Source: Dactylosporangium sp040605635 (GTDB lineage Bacteria; Actinomycetota; Actinomycetes; Mycobacteriales; Micromonosporaceae). From it: a stretch of DNA of 64,000 bases. Position numbers and translations under genes: made by a program. Position 1 is the first letter of the stretch, and each line of letters opens with the position of its first letter. The notes below the pieces were generated by a model. That model did not search any database. It saw only the letters and a program-made list of their open reading frames with translations, and had not been told where the DNA came from. This document shows positions 35,078 to 42,658 of the stretch, one piece after another. Where the stretch lies: assembly GCF_040605635.1 (NCBI RefSeq), contig NZ_JBEXDG010000007.1, positions 1 through 64,000 on the forward strand. Reading direction: 5' to 3'.

Positions 35078-35109
35078 CAGGCCGGCCCGGGTTCGCCCGG
35101 GCCGACCTG
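35078..35109 (-). terminator. Strong hairpin between WxL-like and DUF916-like genes
   Basis: Arms of 14 bases (35078-35091 and 35096-35109, one mismatch) close a four-base loop. There is no U-tract. It lies inside the operon rather than at its end, so it probably acts as a partial terminator or protects the 3' end of the two upstream messages. Confidence 0.55.
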
Positions 35110-35130
35110 GCGTTTGCGGTTATCGCACCG

Positions 35131-36849
35131 TCAGGGGCTGACCAGGGTCAGCGTGAGGGTGCTGGTGTAGAGACCGGTCGGGGACGTGTCCGGGATCCGG
35201 AGCTCCAGAGCGGACGTGAGGTTCTTCGTGCCGAGACCGTTGCCCGCGGCGGCCTTCGCGAACTGGCTGCTGGTCTGCAGACCGTTGCTGGTGGCCGTCT
35301 TGAGCTTCGAGTCGACCGCCGTGCCGGCGGCCACGGTGCCCTCGGCGTCGCCGCCGCTGGCAGCCGGGATCCAGCCGAGGTTGGCGGCGGGCACCACGGT
35401 CGGGCCGTTGTGGAAGTCGGCGGCCTGCCCGTTGAGCGTCCAGCCGTCCTGGGTGGGACGGGTGTCGTTGACCGAAACACCGGTCAAGTTGCCCGTGAAC
35501 ACCCAGGCGTGACGGTGACCCGTCGGGTCGGTCGCCTGCGCGGGGTGACCGTTCGGGTCGTTCACCGGGATCTGGGTCAGGTGCACGGCGGTGCCCGCCG
35601 CGACCTGGAGGACCAGAGCACCCGCGAACGGGTCGGTGTCGTTCTGCGCGTCGAGCGGCACGGCCGCCGAGTTCGCACCGACCACCGCGTAGTTCAGGAT
35701 CGCCGAGGACGACGACTGGAAGCCGCCGACGCTCGGGGTGAACGTCGCGATGAGCAGGTGGTTGCCCGTGGCCAGGGACTTCACGAGCGTCGCCACACCG
35801 GTGGCGGCGTCGTAGGTGCCCGCGCCCAGGTCGGTGGCGCCGTCGAAGAAGTGGACCGAGCCGGCGGTGCCGACCGGGGCCACGCTCGCCGAGAGTGTCA
35901 CGTCGAGGGAGCCACCGCTGCCGGCCGCGGTCCCGCTGGGCGGGTTCGTGGTCAGCGTGGTGGTGGTCGGCGTGCCCGGAGCGTTCACGGTGAAGGGCAG
36001 CGCCGTGGAGGTGGAACCGGTGAAGGCGGAGGTGTCACTCGGGGAGAACACCGCGGTGAGCGAGTGACTGCCGACGGTCGGCGTGACGCTGATGGTCGCG
36101 TTGCCGGTCGCCGGGTTGTACGTGCCCGCACCGAGGTCCGTGGCGCCGTCGAAGAAGCGCACGGAACCGGCGGTGTTGGCCGGGGTGACCTTCGCGGTCA
36201 GGGTGACCGCGGTGCCACTGTTGACCGGGCTGACCGGGCTGGCGGTCAGCGTGGTCGTGGTGGCCGTCGCCGAAGCCGGGTGGACGACCGTCCACGTGCC
36301 GGCGGCGGTGTCGACCTGGATGTCCACGCGGAAGTAGTTCACGTCCGGGGACTGGCCGGGAGCGGTCGTGATCAGGCGGAGCTGGTAGATGTTCGCCAGG
36401 TTCGCGGCCGTCTCGGTGTTGGGGTTGCTCGCGATGTACGACGCCAGGGAGGTGCCGGCCGTGGCGCTGACGAGCGGGGTCGTCAGGGCGTTGAGCGGCG
36501 CCGGGGCGCCCGTGTTCGGGAAATTGGTGGTGTTGGTGACGACGGCCGAGAGGAACTGGTCGGTCGGCGTGGCCGCCTTCGGGGTAGCTACCCGGAGGAA
36601 GGCCCTCGTGTCCCCGGTCCGACCCGCGCCGGAGGCCGCCGCGAACGCCACCATCGGGCTGGCGGTGAGGCTACCGCCGGTGATGACGGCGCCGCTGGCG
36701 TTGTACAGGGTGATGGCGCCGATCGCGTTGGGGTCGGGCTCGAAGCCCGGGGTCACCGCCGCGTGGGCGACACCTCCCCCCACCAGAACGCTGGCCGCGA
36801 CAGCCAGGGCTGCCGCCCCGACCGTCAGGGACCTTGAGCGAATCTTCAA
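35131..36849 (-). CDS. Ig-repeat surface protein with WxL-like C-terminal domain
   Basis: A 572-residue exported protein. Signal peptide 1-30 (ASVLVGGGVAHA). Residues 45-190 form a domain shared with the LPRTG protein downstream. Residues 195-290 and 296-391 are two Ig-like (Big_5-type) repeats, each with VRFFDGATDLGAGTY or a near copy. Residues 400-572 resemble a WxL surface domain: GWTLNGQAADF supplies the first W-x-L (470-472), and the end LYTSTLTLTLV corresponds to the second motif with Trp replaced. WxL domains bind peptidoglycan non-covalently. The TTG at 36849 is chosen because GGAG lies 6 bases upstream; a TTG four codons earlier lacks a site. The start lies 58 bases from the end of the first PstS-like gene. 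Confidence 0.8.
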   Translation of the reverse strand: MKIRSRSLTVGAAALAVAASVLVGGGVAHAAVTPGFEPDPNAIGAITLYNASGAVITGGSLTASPMVAFAAASGAGRTGDTRAFLRVATPKAATPTDQFLSAVVTNTTNFPNTGAPAPLNALTTPLVSATAGTSLASYIASNPNTETAANLANIYQLRLITTAPGQSPDVNYFRVDIQVDTAAGTWTVVHPASATATTTTLTASPVSPVNSGTAVTLTAKVTPANTAGSVRFFDGATDLGAGTYNPATGNATISVTPTVGSHSLTAVFSPSDTSAFTGSTSTALPFTVNAPGTPTTTTLTTNPPSGTAAGSGGSLDVTLSASVAPVGTAGSVHFFDGATDLGAGTYDAATGVATLVKSLATGNHLLIATFTPSVGGFQSSSSAILNYAVVGANSAAVPLDAQNDTDPFAGALVLQVAAGTAVHLTQIPVNDPNGHPAQATDPTGHRHAWVFTGNLTGVSVNDTRPTQDGWTLNGQAADFHNGPTVVPAANLGWIPAASGGDAEGTVAAGTAVDSKLKTATSNGLQTSSQFAKAAAGNGLGTKNLTSALELRIPDTSPTGLYTSTLTLTLVSP

Positions 36850-36887
36850 CTGGGACTCCAATTTCGAAGGAGATGATGTGGTGCTCG

Positions 36888-36912
36888 CCTGACCCGGTGA
36901 GCCCGGATCAGG
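36888..36912 (-). terminator. Hairpin over the stop codon of the first PstS-like gene
   Basis: Arms CCTGACCCGG and CCGGATCAGG (one mismatch) around a 5-base loop include the stop codon. This position suits transcript end protection or partial termination that would leave the first gene expressed above the rest of the operon, as is known for pstS genes. Confidence 0.5.
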
Positions 36913-37957
36913 CGGTGTGGCAGAGACCCGCGTCGGCGTACTGGTACGTGAAGCCGGCCGCGTCCTCGATCAGGGGCTGAGCGAGGAAGGACTGCGACAG
37001 GAAGCCACCCGGTGCGAACAGCGCCTTGTTCCACGAGCTGTTGATCTCGCTGTTGCGCACGATGAAGTAGACCGGGCGGGTCACGTCGAACGCGGAACCG
37101 CCGGACTGCAGGGTGATCGGGTCCTGCGCGGTGCCGTTGTTGAAGTACCCGTTGTGGATCATGACCAGGCGGGCGGTCGAGAACGGCGCGATGGCATTCG
37201 CGTTGCTCTGGACGACCGACGGGTCGTGCTCCTCGGCGCGGACGAGACCCTCGGCGGTGGTGCGCACCTGGGCCTCGGTCAGACCGATCTGGGCGATGAA
37301 GAACTGCTCGGTGCCGGACGTGGCGGGCGGCAGGATCGGGACGATCGTGGCGCCCGGGTTCGGACCGTTGTACCCGGCGACCTGACCCCAGGTGGTGATC
37401 TGCGGCGGGCTGCTGTAGATCTTCTTGAGGTCGGCGGCGCTGATGCCGCTGGTGCCGGCGTTCGTCGCGGTCAGCTTGGACACGGCGATCTTCAGACCGT
37501 CGAGGCCGAGCTGGTAGCAGCGCAGGCCACCCCAGCCGTTGGCGACCGCGCGGTCGTCCTCGGCCTTGGAGGGCTTGCGGGAGCTGCGGACGAACTGGAC
37601 CTTCTTGGTGGCGCCGGTGTCGGTCTGCGTGAAGTACGTCAGACCACCGCCGGAGCCGTTGGGCCGGGTGACCGGGAAGTTGCCGCCACGCAGCACGACG
37701 GTGGCACCCGCCGTGAGCTTGCCGCTGGCGTCGCCGGTCGCGTCGAAGCTGAACACCCGGGCGCCCGCGGCGTTGAAGCCGGGGTTGCCCTGGTAGTCGC
37801 CGTCGGCGAGGAAGTCGGCCGCGTACTGGATGGTGTCGGAACCGATACCCACGATGTCAGCGCCTTGTGCGGCGACATCCGCGTGCGCTGCGGTGGCCTG
37901 GGTGAGCAGGAGCACCGCTACCCCCGCCACCCCCAGCCCGACCTTGCTGATCTGCAT
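36908..37957 (-). CDS. PstS-like phosphate-type binding protein, secreted
   Basis: A 349-residue exported binding protein, first gene of the operon. Signal peptide 1-26 (LLLTQATAAHA). The fold matches the PstS group: GIGSDTIQYAADFLADGD, NGSGGGLTYF, DLKKIYSSPPQITTWGQV, PATSGTEQFF and a late VYFIVRNSEI strand. There is no lipobox or C-terminal anchor, so it should be freely secreted or held by its partners. Ligand residues differ from canonical PstS, so phosphate is likely but not certain. ATG 37957 has AAGG 8 bases upstream. The intergenic region before it holds the operon promoter. It is a different protein from the anchored PstS at 28306-29961. Confidence 0.8.
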   Translation of the reverse strand: MQISKVGLGVAGVAVLLLTQATAAHADVAAQGADIVGIGSDTIQYAADFLADGDYQGNPGFNAAGARVFSFDATGDASGKLTAGATVVLRGGNFPVTRPNGSGGGLTYFTQTDTGATKKVQFVRSSRKPSKAEDDRAVANGWGGLRCYQLGLDGLKIAVSKLTATNAGTSGISAADLKKIYSSPPQITTWGQVAGYNGPNPGATIVPILPPATSGTEQFFIAQIGLTEAQVRTTAEGLVRAEEHDPSVVQSNANAIAPFSTARLVMIHNGYFNNGTAQDPITLQSGGSAFDVTRPVYFIVRNSEINSSWNKALFAPGGFLSQSFLAQPLIEDAAGFTYQYADAGLCHTA

Positions 37958-38374
37958 TCCGTGACCTTTCCGCCTTGCACTCGAAGTTGAATGCGGCGCC
38001 GACTTTCGCAGTTATGAACTACTGCCGAGTAGTACATCAATGAACGACGGATGAATCGTGCCGGCGCAATACTCATTACCTGAGCAATGGGTGACCATTC
38101 GGCCCATTGCATGTTCGCCGAACGACGTAATTCACCGATTTGACCTGCGCCACTGCGAAACAGTGAGCTTTTTACCGGCGAATGAAGAATTGCATCGCGA
38201 AATGGCTGCGCCAGACATGCAACAGATGAACAGCGGGCCGCTTCCCGGCCAATCGGGCGCAGGCCGCACAACGGGGCCGAGGGTGGCAGATCGTGTGAGG
38301 ACGGTCGGCAAAACCGCCGGCGGTCGATGGGGCGGCGGTTAGACTCGCCGCAGTCCTGCCATCCGGGAGGCCCC
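37958..38374. promoter_or_regulatory. AT-enriched divergent control region (Pst-surface operon / kinase)
   Basis: 417 bases without a gene, clearly lower in GC than the rest of the window from about 37980 to 38210. It must hold the promoter of the ten-gene minus-strand operon and that of the kinase. It contains a perfect inverted repeat ACTACT-GCCG-AGTAGT (38018-38033). On the minus strand there are several GTTCAT or GTCACC-like heptamers that loosely recall PHO boxes, but I could not find the regular 11-bp spacing. For the kinase, TAGACT (38340-38345) is a fair -10. The low GC suggests recent acquisition or dense regulation. Confidence 0.5.
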
Positions 38375-40186
38375 ATGGTCACCGCCCCGCAGATCCGTGG
38401 TTACCGCGACCTCACCGTGATCAGCGCGCGGGGCGGTCAGGCGCACGTGTATCGGGCGCGCAAGGCGACCATGGACGGTTCCGCCGTCGCCATCAAGGTC
38501 TACCGGCGGGACCTCGACGACGCCGACCGGCGGCGGTTCCTGCGCGAGGTCCAGGCACTGCAGGCGCTGCAGGGCCGCCCGCACGTGGCGCGCCTGCTGG
38601 AGGCCGACTTCACCGCCGACGGCCCCGGATATGTCGTCATGGACCTCTACGCCGGCTCGGTCGCGGACCGCCTCGCGGTGGACCGGACGCTGCCGGTGCG
38701 CGACGCGCTGCGCATCGGCGCGGAGGTCGCCGAGGCGCTCACCCACACGCACGAGGCCGCGGTGCGCATCCTGCACCGCGACATCAAGCCGGGCAACATC
38801 CTGCTCACCACCGACGGCACCGCGGTCCTCTCCGATTTCGGCATCTCCGCGATCTACCGCGACGACGGCCGCTTCACCGCCACGGCCCGGCTGGGCACCC
38901 TCGGGTACACGGCGCCGGAGGTCCACGCCGGGCAGCCGGAGAGCGTCGCCTCGGATCTCTACTCCCTGGGCGCGACGCTGCACACGCTGCTGACCGGCGC
39001 GCCGCCCCGGCAGGACCACGACCTGGACGCCGTCCCCGAGCCGGTCGCCGCGGTGCTGCGGCGGGCCCTGTCGCCCGACCCGGCGGACCGGCAGGAGTCC
39101 GCCCGGCGGCTGCGCGATGACCTGCTGCGCGCCGCGGACCTCATCACCTCCGCGTTCGCGGCGCAGGCGCCGCCCCCGACGAAACGGCTGCCGCCCTCCG
39201 CCGGCTCCGCGGCGGTCCGGCCGCGGCTGATCGAGCCGCCGGCCACCGACCCGGACCTGGGCCGCAACATCGCCGCGGGGCTGGCCGCGCTCGCCGGCGG
39301 CCTCGGCGTGCTGGCGCTGGTGGACTGGCCCTGGTGGGGCAGCGCGCTGCTCCTCGCGGTGCCGCTCGGCGCGGCCGTGGTGGTGCGCCGGGCGCTGGGC
39401 ACGGCGAAGCTGTTCGGCCCGGCCGCCGCGGCGACCCTCGTCTGCTACGCGGTGCCGTGCCTGTTCGCGCTGTCGCGCATCGGCGAGCATCCGTTCACCG
39501 GGATCGTGATGCTCCTGTTCACCCTCGTCGCGTTCGGCGGGCAGGTCACCGCGACGCACGAGATCGAGCGCTACGCCCGGCAGGACATGGCCCAGTCGGA
39601 GACCGCGCGGGCCAACCAGGAGCGCGGGCAGCTGTTCGAGCGGTTCCGCGACCGGTACTGGCTCGACGACAGCCACCCGCCGGACTGGCTCGACGACGTG
39701 CTCGGCCCGCTGCCCGCCGCCCGGGCGATGCCCTGGCAGCAGGGCGGGCAGGAGGGCGGGCAGGGCGGGGCCGTGCGATTCGTGGTGGTGTGCGACCGCA
39801 GCGTGGTGCTGCTCGCCGTGCTCGACGGTGTGCGCCCCGGCACGTACGAGCTGAACCCCGCCGACGGGCACCCCTGCCGGGTGTTCGCCGACGGGCGGCC
39901 CAACACCTCGGTCGACATCCGGCTCAAGGAGCTCGCCCGCAGGGTCGACGCGACCGGCTGGGGCACCGCCGGCGTCGGCGTGGGCTGTGTCGTGGTGCTC
40001 ACCACCGACGGGGTGCGCTCCGACGGCATCCGGCTCGCGCCCGCGCAGTTCGCGTCGACGGGGCTGACCGTCGTCGTGGCGCGGGACACCGGGGCGGCGC
40101 TCGTGCGGCAGCTGGCCGGCGCCGATCCGCAGGTCATCGACCCTGTCCTGGTGCGGATGGCCGGCGAGCGCGCCCAGCGCCCCTGA
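38375..40186 (+). CDS. Membrane Ser/Thr protein kinase with C-terminal NERD-like region
   Basis: A 603-residue kinase. Residues 8-270 are a Hanks-type domain: loop SARGGQAHVY, Lys41 in VAIKVY, catalytic HRDIKPGN (His134-Asn141), DFG at 154-156 and APE at 180-182, so it should be active. A Pro-rich linker leads to about four membrane segments (310-420). The C-terminal 150 residues (AVRFVVVCDRSVVLLAVLD ... VVVLTTDGVRSDGIRL) look like a degenerate NERD-type domain, lacking the clear Asp/Glu-x-Lys nuclease motif. Actinobacterial kinases usually carry PASTA or other sensors outside the cell, but here the tail may be cytoplasmic. ATG 38375 has GGGAGG upstream. Divergent from the Pst-surface operon; a functional link is possible but unproven. 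Confidence 0.88.
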   Translation: MVTAPQIRGYRDLTVISARGGQAHVYRARKATMDGSAVAIKVYRRDLDDADRRRFLREVQALQALQGRPHVARLLEADFTADGPGYVVMDLYAGSVADRLAVDRTLPVRDALRIGAEVAEALTHTHEAAVRILHRDIKPGNILLTTDGTAVLSDFGISAIYRDDGRFTATARLGTLGYTAPEVHAGQPESVASDLYSLGATLHTLLTGAPPRQDHDLDAVPEPVAAVLRRALSPDPADRQESARRLRDDLLRAADLITSAFAAQAPPPTKRLPPSAGSAAVRPRLIEPPATDPDLGRNIAAGLAALAGGLGVLALVDWPWWGSALLLAVPLGAAVVVRRALGTAKLFGPAAAATLVCYAVPCLFALSRIGEHPFTGIVMLLFTLVAFGGQVTATHEIERYARQDMAQSETARANQERGQLFERFRDRYWLDDSHPPDWLDDVLGPLPAARAMPWQQGGQEGGQGGAVRFVVVCDRSVVLLAVLDGVRPGTYELNPADGHPCRVFADGRPNTSVDIRLKELARRVDATGWGTAGVGVGCVVVLTTDGVRSDGIRLAPAQFASTGLTVVVARDTGAALVRQLAGADPQVIDPVLVRMAGERAQRP

Positions 40187-40217
40187 CCCCCGGTCGATGT
40201 AACGCAACCCACACGTC

Positions 40218-40245
40218 TTGACACCGGGCGTCCCGCAACTATTCT
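40218..40245 (+). promoter_or_regulatory. Promoter of the rrf2-sulfate transport operon
   Basis: A perfect -35 TTGACA (40218-40223) and a -10 TATTCT (40240-40245) are 16 bases apart. This is the most consensus-like housekeeping promoter in the window. It lies about 60 bases before the Rrf2 start. Confidence 0.75.
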
Positions 40246-40248
40246 AAT

Positions 40249-40274
40249 CCTACCTACTAACTAGACAAGATAGG
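40249..40274. promoter_or_regulatory. Candidate Rrf2 operator
   Basis: An imperfect inverted repeat CCTACCT ... AGATAGG (40249-40255 and 40268-40274, 6 of 7 pairing) spans an AT-rich centre right after the -10. It covers the expected transcription start, a position suited to autorepression by the Rrf2 protein encoded next. Confidence 0.5.
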
Positions 40275-40305
40275 CAATGCCAGCACAGCGGGGGACCTGA
40301 TCCGA

Positions 40306-40770
40306 GTGCACATCTCTGTCCGCGCCGACTACGCGATCCGGGCGATGCTCGCGATCGCCGCGGCGGAGCCGGGCCGGATCACGGCCTCGGAGCTGGCGCA
40401 GAACGAACGGATGTCCATCGGCTCACTGCAGACGGTCCTTCTCGAACTTCGCCGCGTCGGGCTCGTGCACAGCCACCGCGGCACGGAGCGGGGATACGGC
40501 CTCGCCCGACCGGCGTCAGCCATCACGGTCGGCGAGATCCTCCGCGCCATGAACGGCGCACTGACCACCGTGCGGGGCCTGCCCACCGACCAGGCCACGT
40601 ACGACGGGGTGGGGCGCGGGTTGCGCAAGGTCTGGCTGTCCGTCGACACCGCGGTCAACACGATCGTCGACAAGGCCACCCTCGCCGACCTGCTCGCCGA
40701 CCTCGACATCGACACCGAACGCACGACCCCTATGCGCACTGCCGACCCCAGGAGGACAGGTTCCCCATGA
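40306..40770 (+). CDS. Rrf2-family regulator without Fe-S cysteines
   Basis: A 154-residue winged-helix repressor of the Rrf2 family. The start MHISVRADYAIRAMLAIA and the recognition helix region (MSIGSLQTVLLELRRVGLVHSHRGTERGYGLARPA) are typical. IscR and NsrR carry three cysteines for an iron-sulfur cluster. This protein has no cysteine at all, like CymR, the cysteine-metabolism repressor of Bacillus. Being the first gene of a sulfate-transport operon (its stop overlaps the next ATG) supports control of sulfur uptake. GTG 40306 begins at the conserved N-terminus; GGGGGA lies 11 bases upstream. Confidence 0.88.
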   Translation: MHISVRADYAIRAMLAIAAAEPGRITASELAQNERMSIGSLQTVLLELRRVGLVHSHRGTERGYGLARPASAITVGEILRAMNGALTTVRGLPTDQATYDGVGRGLRKVWLSVDTAVNTIVDKATLADLLADLDIDTERTTPMRTADPRRTGSP

Positions 40771-41804
40771 AGCACCCCATCAGAGCGACCGCCGCTCTCA
40801 TGCTCGCCGCCGGCCTGGTGCTGTCGGCGTGCGCGGGGACCACCAAGAAGGACGACGCCGGTGCCGGCGGCTCGTCGACCACGCTCAACATCGTCGGCTT
40901 CGCGGTGCCTGAGGCCGCCAACAAGGCCATCGCCGCGGAGTGGAACAAGACCCCCGCCGGCAAGGGCGTGAAGTTCCAGACCTCCTACGGCGCCTCCGGC
41001 GACCAGAGCCGCGCGGTCGTCGCCGGCCTCAAGGCCGACTACGTGCACTTCTCGGTGTCCAGCGACGTGACCCGCCTGGTCGACGCCAAGCTGGTCGACC
41101 CGAGCTGGAACCAGGGCCCGAACAAGGGCATCGTGTCCTCCTCCGTCGTGGTCCTCGCGGTGCGCCCCGGCAACCCGAAGAACATCAAGGGCTGGGACGA
41201 CCTGATCAAGCCCGGCGTCGGCATCGTCACCCCGAACCCGGCCTCCTCCGGCGCGGCCCGCTGGAACGCCCTGGCCGCGTGGGGCCACATCGCCGCCAAC
41301 GGCGGCACCGACGCGCAGGCCGGCGAATACCTCGCCAAGCTCTTCGCCAACGTCGTCGCGCTGCCCGGCAGCGGCCGCGACGCCACCACCGCCTTCATCG
41401 GCGGCACCGGCGACGTCCTGCTCGCCTACGAGAACGAGGCGATCCTGGCCCGGCAGAGCGGCGAGAAGCTCGACTGGGTCTACCCGGACACCACCATCCT
41501 CATCGAGAACCCGGGCGCGATCCTCACCAACGCCGACCCGAAGGCGAAGGAGTGGCTGGAGTTCGTGCTGAGCCCGGCCGGTCAGCGCCAGTTCGCGCTC
41601 AAGGGCTTCCGCCCGATCGTCCAGGGCGTGGACACCAAGGGCGTCGAGGGCGCGGTCGACCCGAACAACCCCTTCCCGGCCCCGACGAAGCTGCTCACCG
41701 TCGACAAGGACTTCGAGAGCTGGTCGAAGCTCTCCAAGAAGTTCTTCGACGAGAAGGAGGGCCTGATCGTCAAGATCATCGCCGCGTCGGGCAAAGCCAA
41801 GTGA
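40767..41804 (+). CDS. Sulfate/thiosulfate ABC transporter binding lipoprotein
   Basis: A 345-residue lipoprotein (lipobox LSAC, Cys22) of the Sbp/CysP family. After the acylated Cys come a short Gly/Ser linker and two lobes with LNIVGFAVPEAANKAI, QTSYGASGDQSRAVVAGLKADYVHF, GIVTPNPASSGAARWNALAAWG and the closing KGFRPIV. The SGAARWN segment corresponds to the anion-binding loop. It delivers sulfate or thiosulfate to the permeases that follow. The ATG overlaps the Rrf2 stop and the stop overlaps the cysT GTG, so the four transporter genes are translationally coupled. Confidence 0.93.
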   Translation: MKHPIRATAALMLAAGLVLSACAGTTKKDDAGAGGSSTTLNIVGFAVPEAANKAIAAEWNKTPAGKGVKFQTSYGASGDQSRAVVAGLKADYVHFSVSSDVTRLVDAKLVDPSWNQGPNKGIVSSSVVVLAVRPGNPKNIKGWDDLIKPGVGIVTPNPASSGAARWNALAAWGHIAANGGTDAQAGEYLAKLFANVVALPGSGRDATTAFIGGTGDVLLAYENEAILARQSGEKLDWVYPDTTILIENPGAILTNADPKAKEWLEFVLSPAGQRQFALKGFRPIVQGVDTKGVEGAVDPNNPFPAPTKLLTVDKDFESWSKLSKKFFDEKEGLIVKIIAASGKAK

Positions 41805-42658
41805 CCTCAGCGACCATCGAACCGGGCCGGCCGGCGGGCAACCGCCGGCCGGCCCGGTCGGCCGCGTCCGGCCACCCCCTCACACGCGTCTCCGGCCTCG
41901 GGCTCGGGGTCGCGATGCTGTGGTTCAGCCTCCTGGTGCTCATCCCCCTCGCCGCGGTGGTGGCCGTCGCCGGATCCGAGGGATGGGGCGGCTTCTGGGA
42001 GGCGGTCACCGCCGAGCAGACCCTCGCGTCGATCGAGCTGACCGTGTTCACCTCCATCGGCGTCACGCTGGTCAACGTCGTCATGGGCACGCTCATCGCC
42101 TGGGTGCTGGTCCGGGACCGGTTCTTCGGCAAGCGTGTCCTGGAGGTGCTGGTCGACATCCCGTTCGCGCTGCCGACGATCGTCGCCGGTCTGGTGCTGC
42201 TGTCGCTGTACGGGCCGACCAGCCCGCTCGGCGTCAACATCGCCAACACCCGGGTCGCGGTCTTCGTCGCCTTCCTGTTCGTCACGCTGCCGTTCATCGT
42301 GCGGACCGTGCAGCCGGTCCTCGCCGAGATCGACCGTGACGTCGAGGAGGCCGCCGCCTCGCTCGGCGCCAGCCGGTTCACGATCTTCTGGCGGATCATC
42401 CTGCCCAGCCTCACCCCGGCCATCACCGCCGGGGCCGCGCTGTCCTTCGCCCGCGGCGTCAGCGAGTACGGCTCCCTCGTGCTGCTGTCGGGCAACCTCC
42501 CGATGCGCACCGAGGTCACCTCCGTGCGCATCTTCAGCAGCATCGAGAACGACCACCTGGAGAACGCGGCGGCGGTCGCCACGGTCCTGCTGGTCATCTC
42601 GTTCGCCGTCATCGTGATCCTCGACGTGATCCAGCGAAGGACGGTCCGCCGTGGCTGA
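41801..42658 (+). CDS. cysT: Sulfate ABC transporter permease CysT
   Basis: A 285-residue permease with six helices, after a basic N-terminal tail rich in Pro and Arg. CysT markers are LVDIPFALPTIVAGLVLLSLYGP, LPFIVRTVQPVL and the coupling loop EEAAASLGASRFTIFWRIILPSL, then SFARGVSEYGSLVLLSGN. The GTG start overlaps the preceding stop (GTGA). It pairs with CysW in the membrane and with the CysA ATPase. Confidence 0.94.
   Translation: MTSATIEPGRPAGNRRPARSAASGHPLTRVSGLGLGVAMLWFSLLVLIPLAAVVAVAGSEGWGGFWEAVTAEQTLASIELTVFTSIGVTLVNVVMGTLIAWVLVRDRFFGKRVLEVLVDIPFALPTIVAGLVLLSLYGPTSPLGVNIANTRVAVFVAFLFVTLPFIVRTVQPVLAEIDRDVEEAAASLGASRFTIFWRIILPSLTPAITAGAALSFARGVSEYGSLVLLSGNLPMRTEVTSVRIFSSIENDHLENAAAVATVLLVISFAVIVILDVIQRRTVRRG

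Noticed and set aside
37958..38374. PHO boxes controlling the Pst-surface operon
   Set aside because: GTTCA-like heptamers are present, but not in the regular 11-bp direct-repeat arrangement, so I do not list them as a site.
40783..41804. Molybdate instead of sulfate specificity for the ABC operon
   Set aside because: CysT/CysW-type permeases, the CysA C-terminal domain and the Rrf2 neighbour favour sulfate or thiosulfate.
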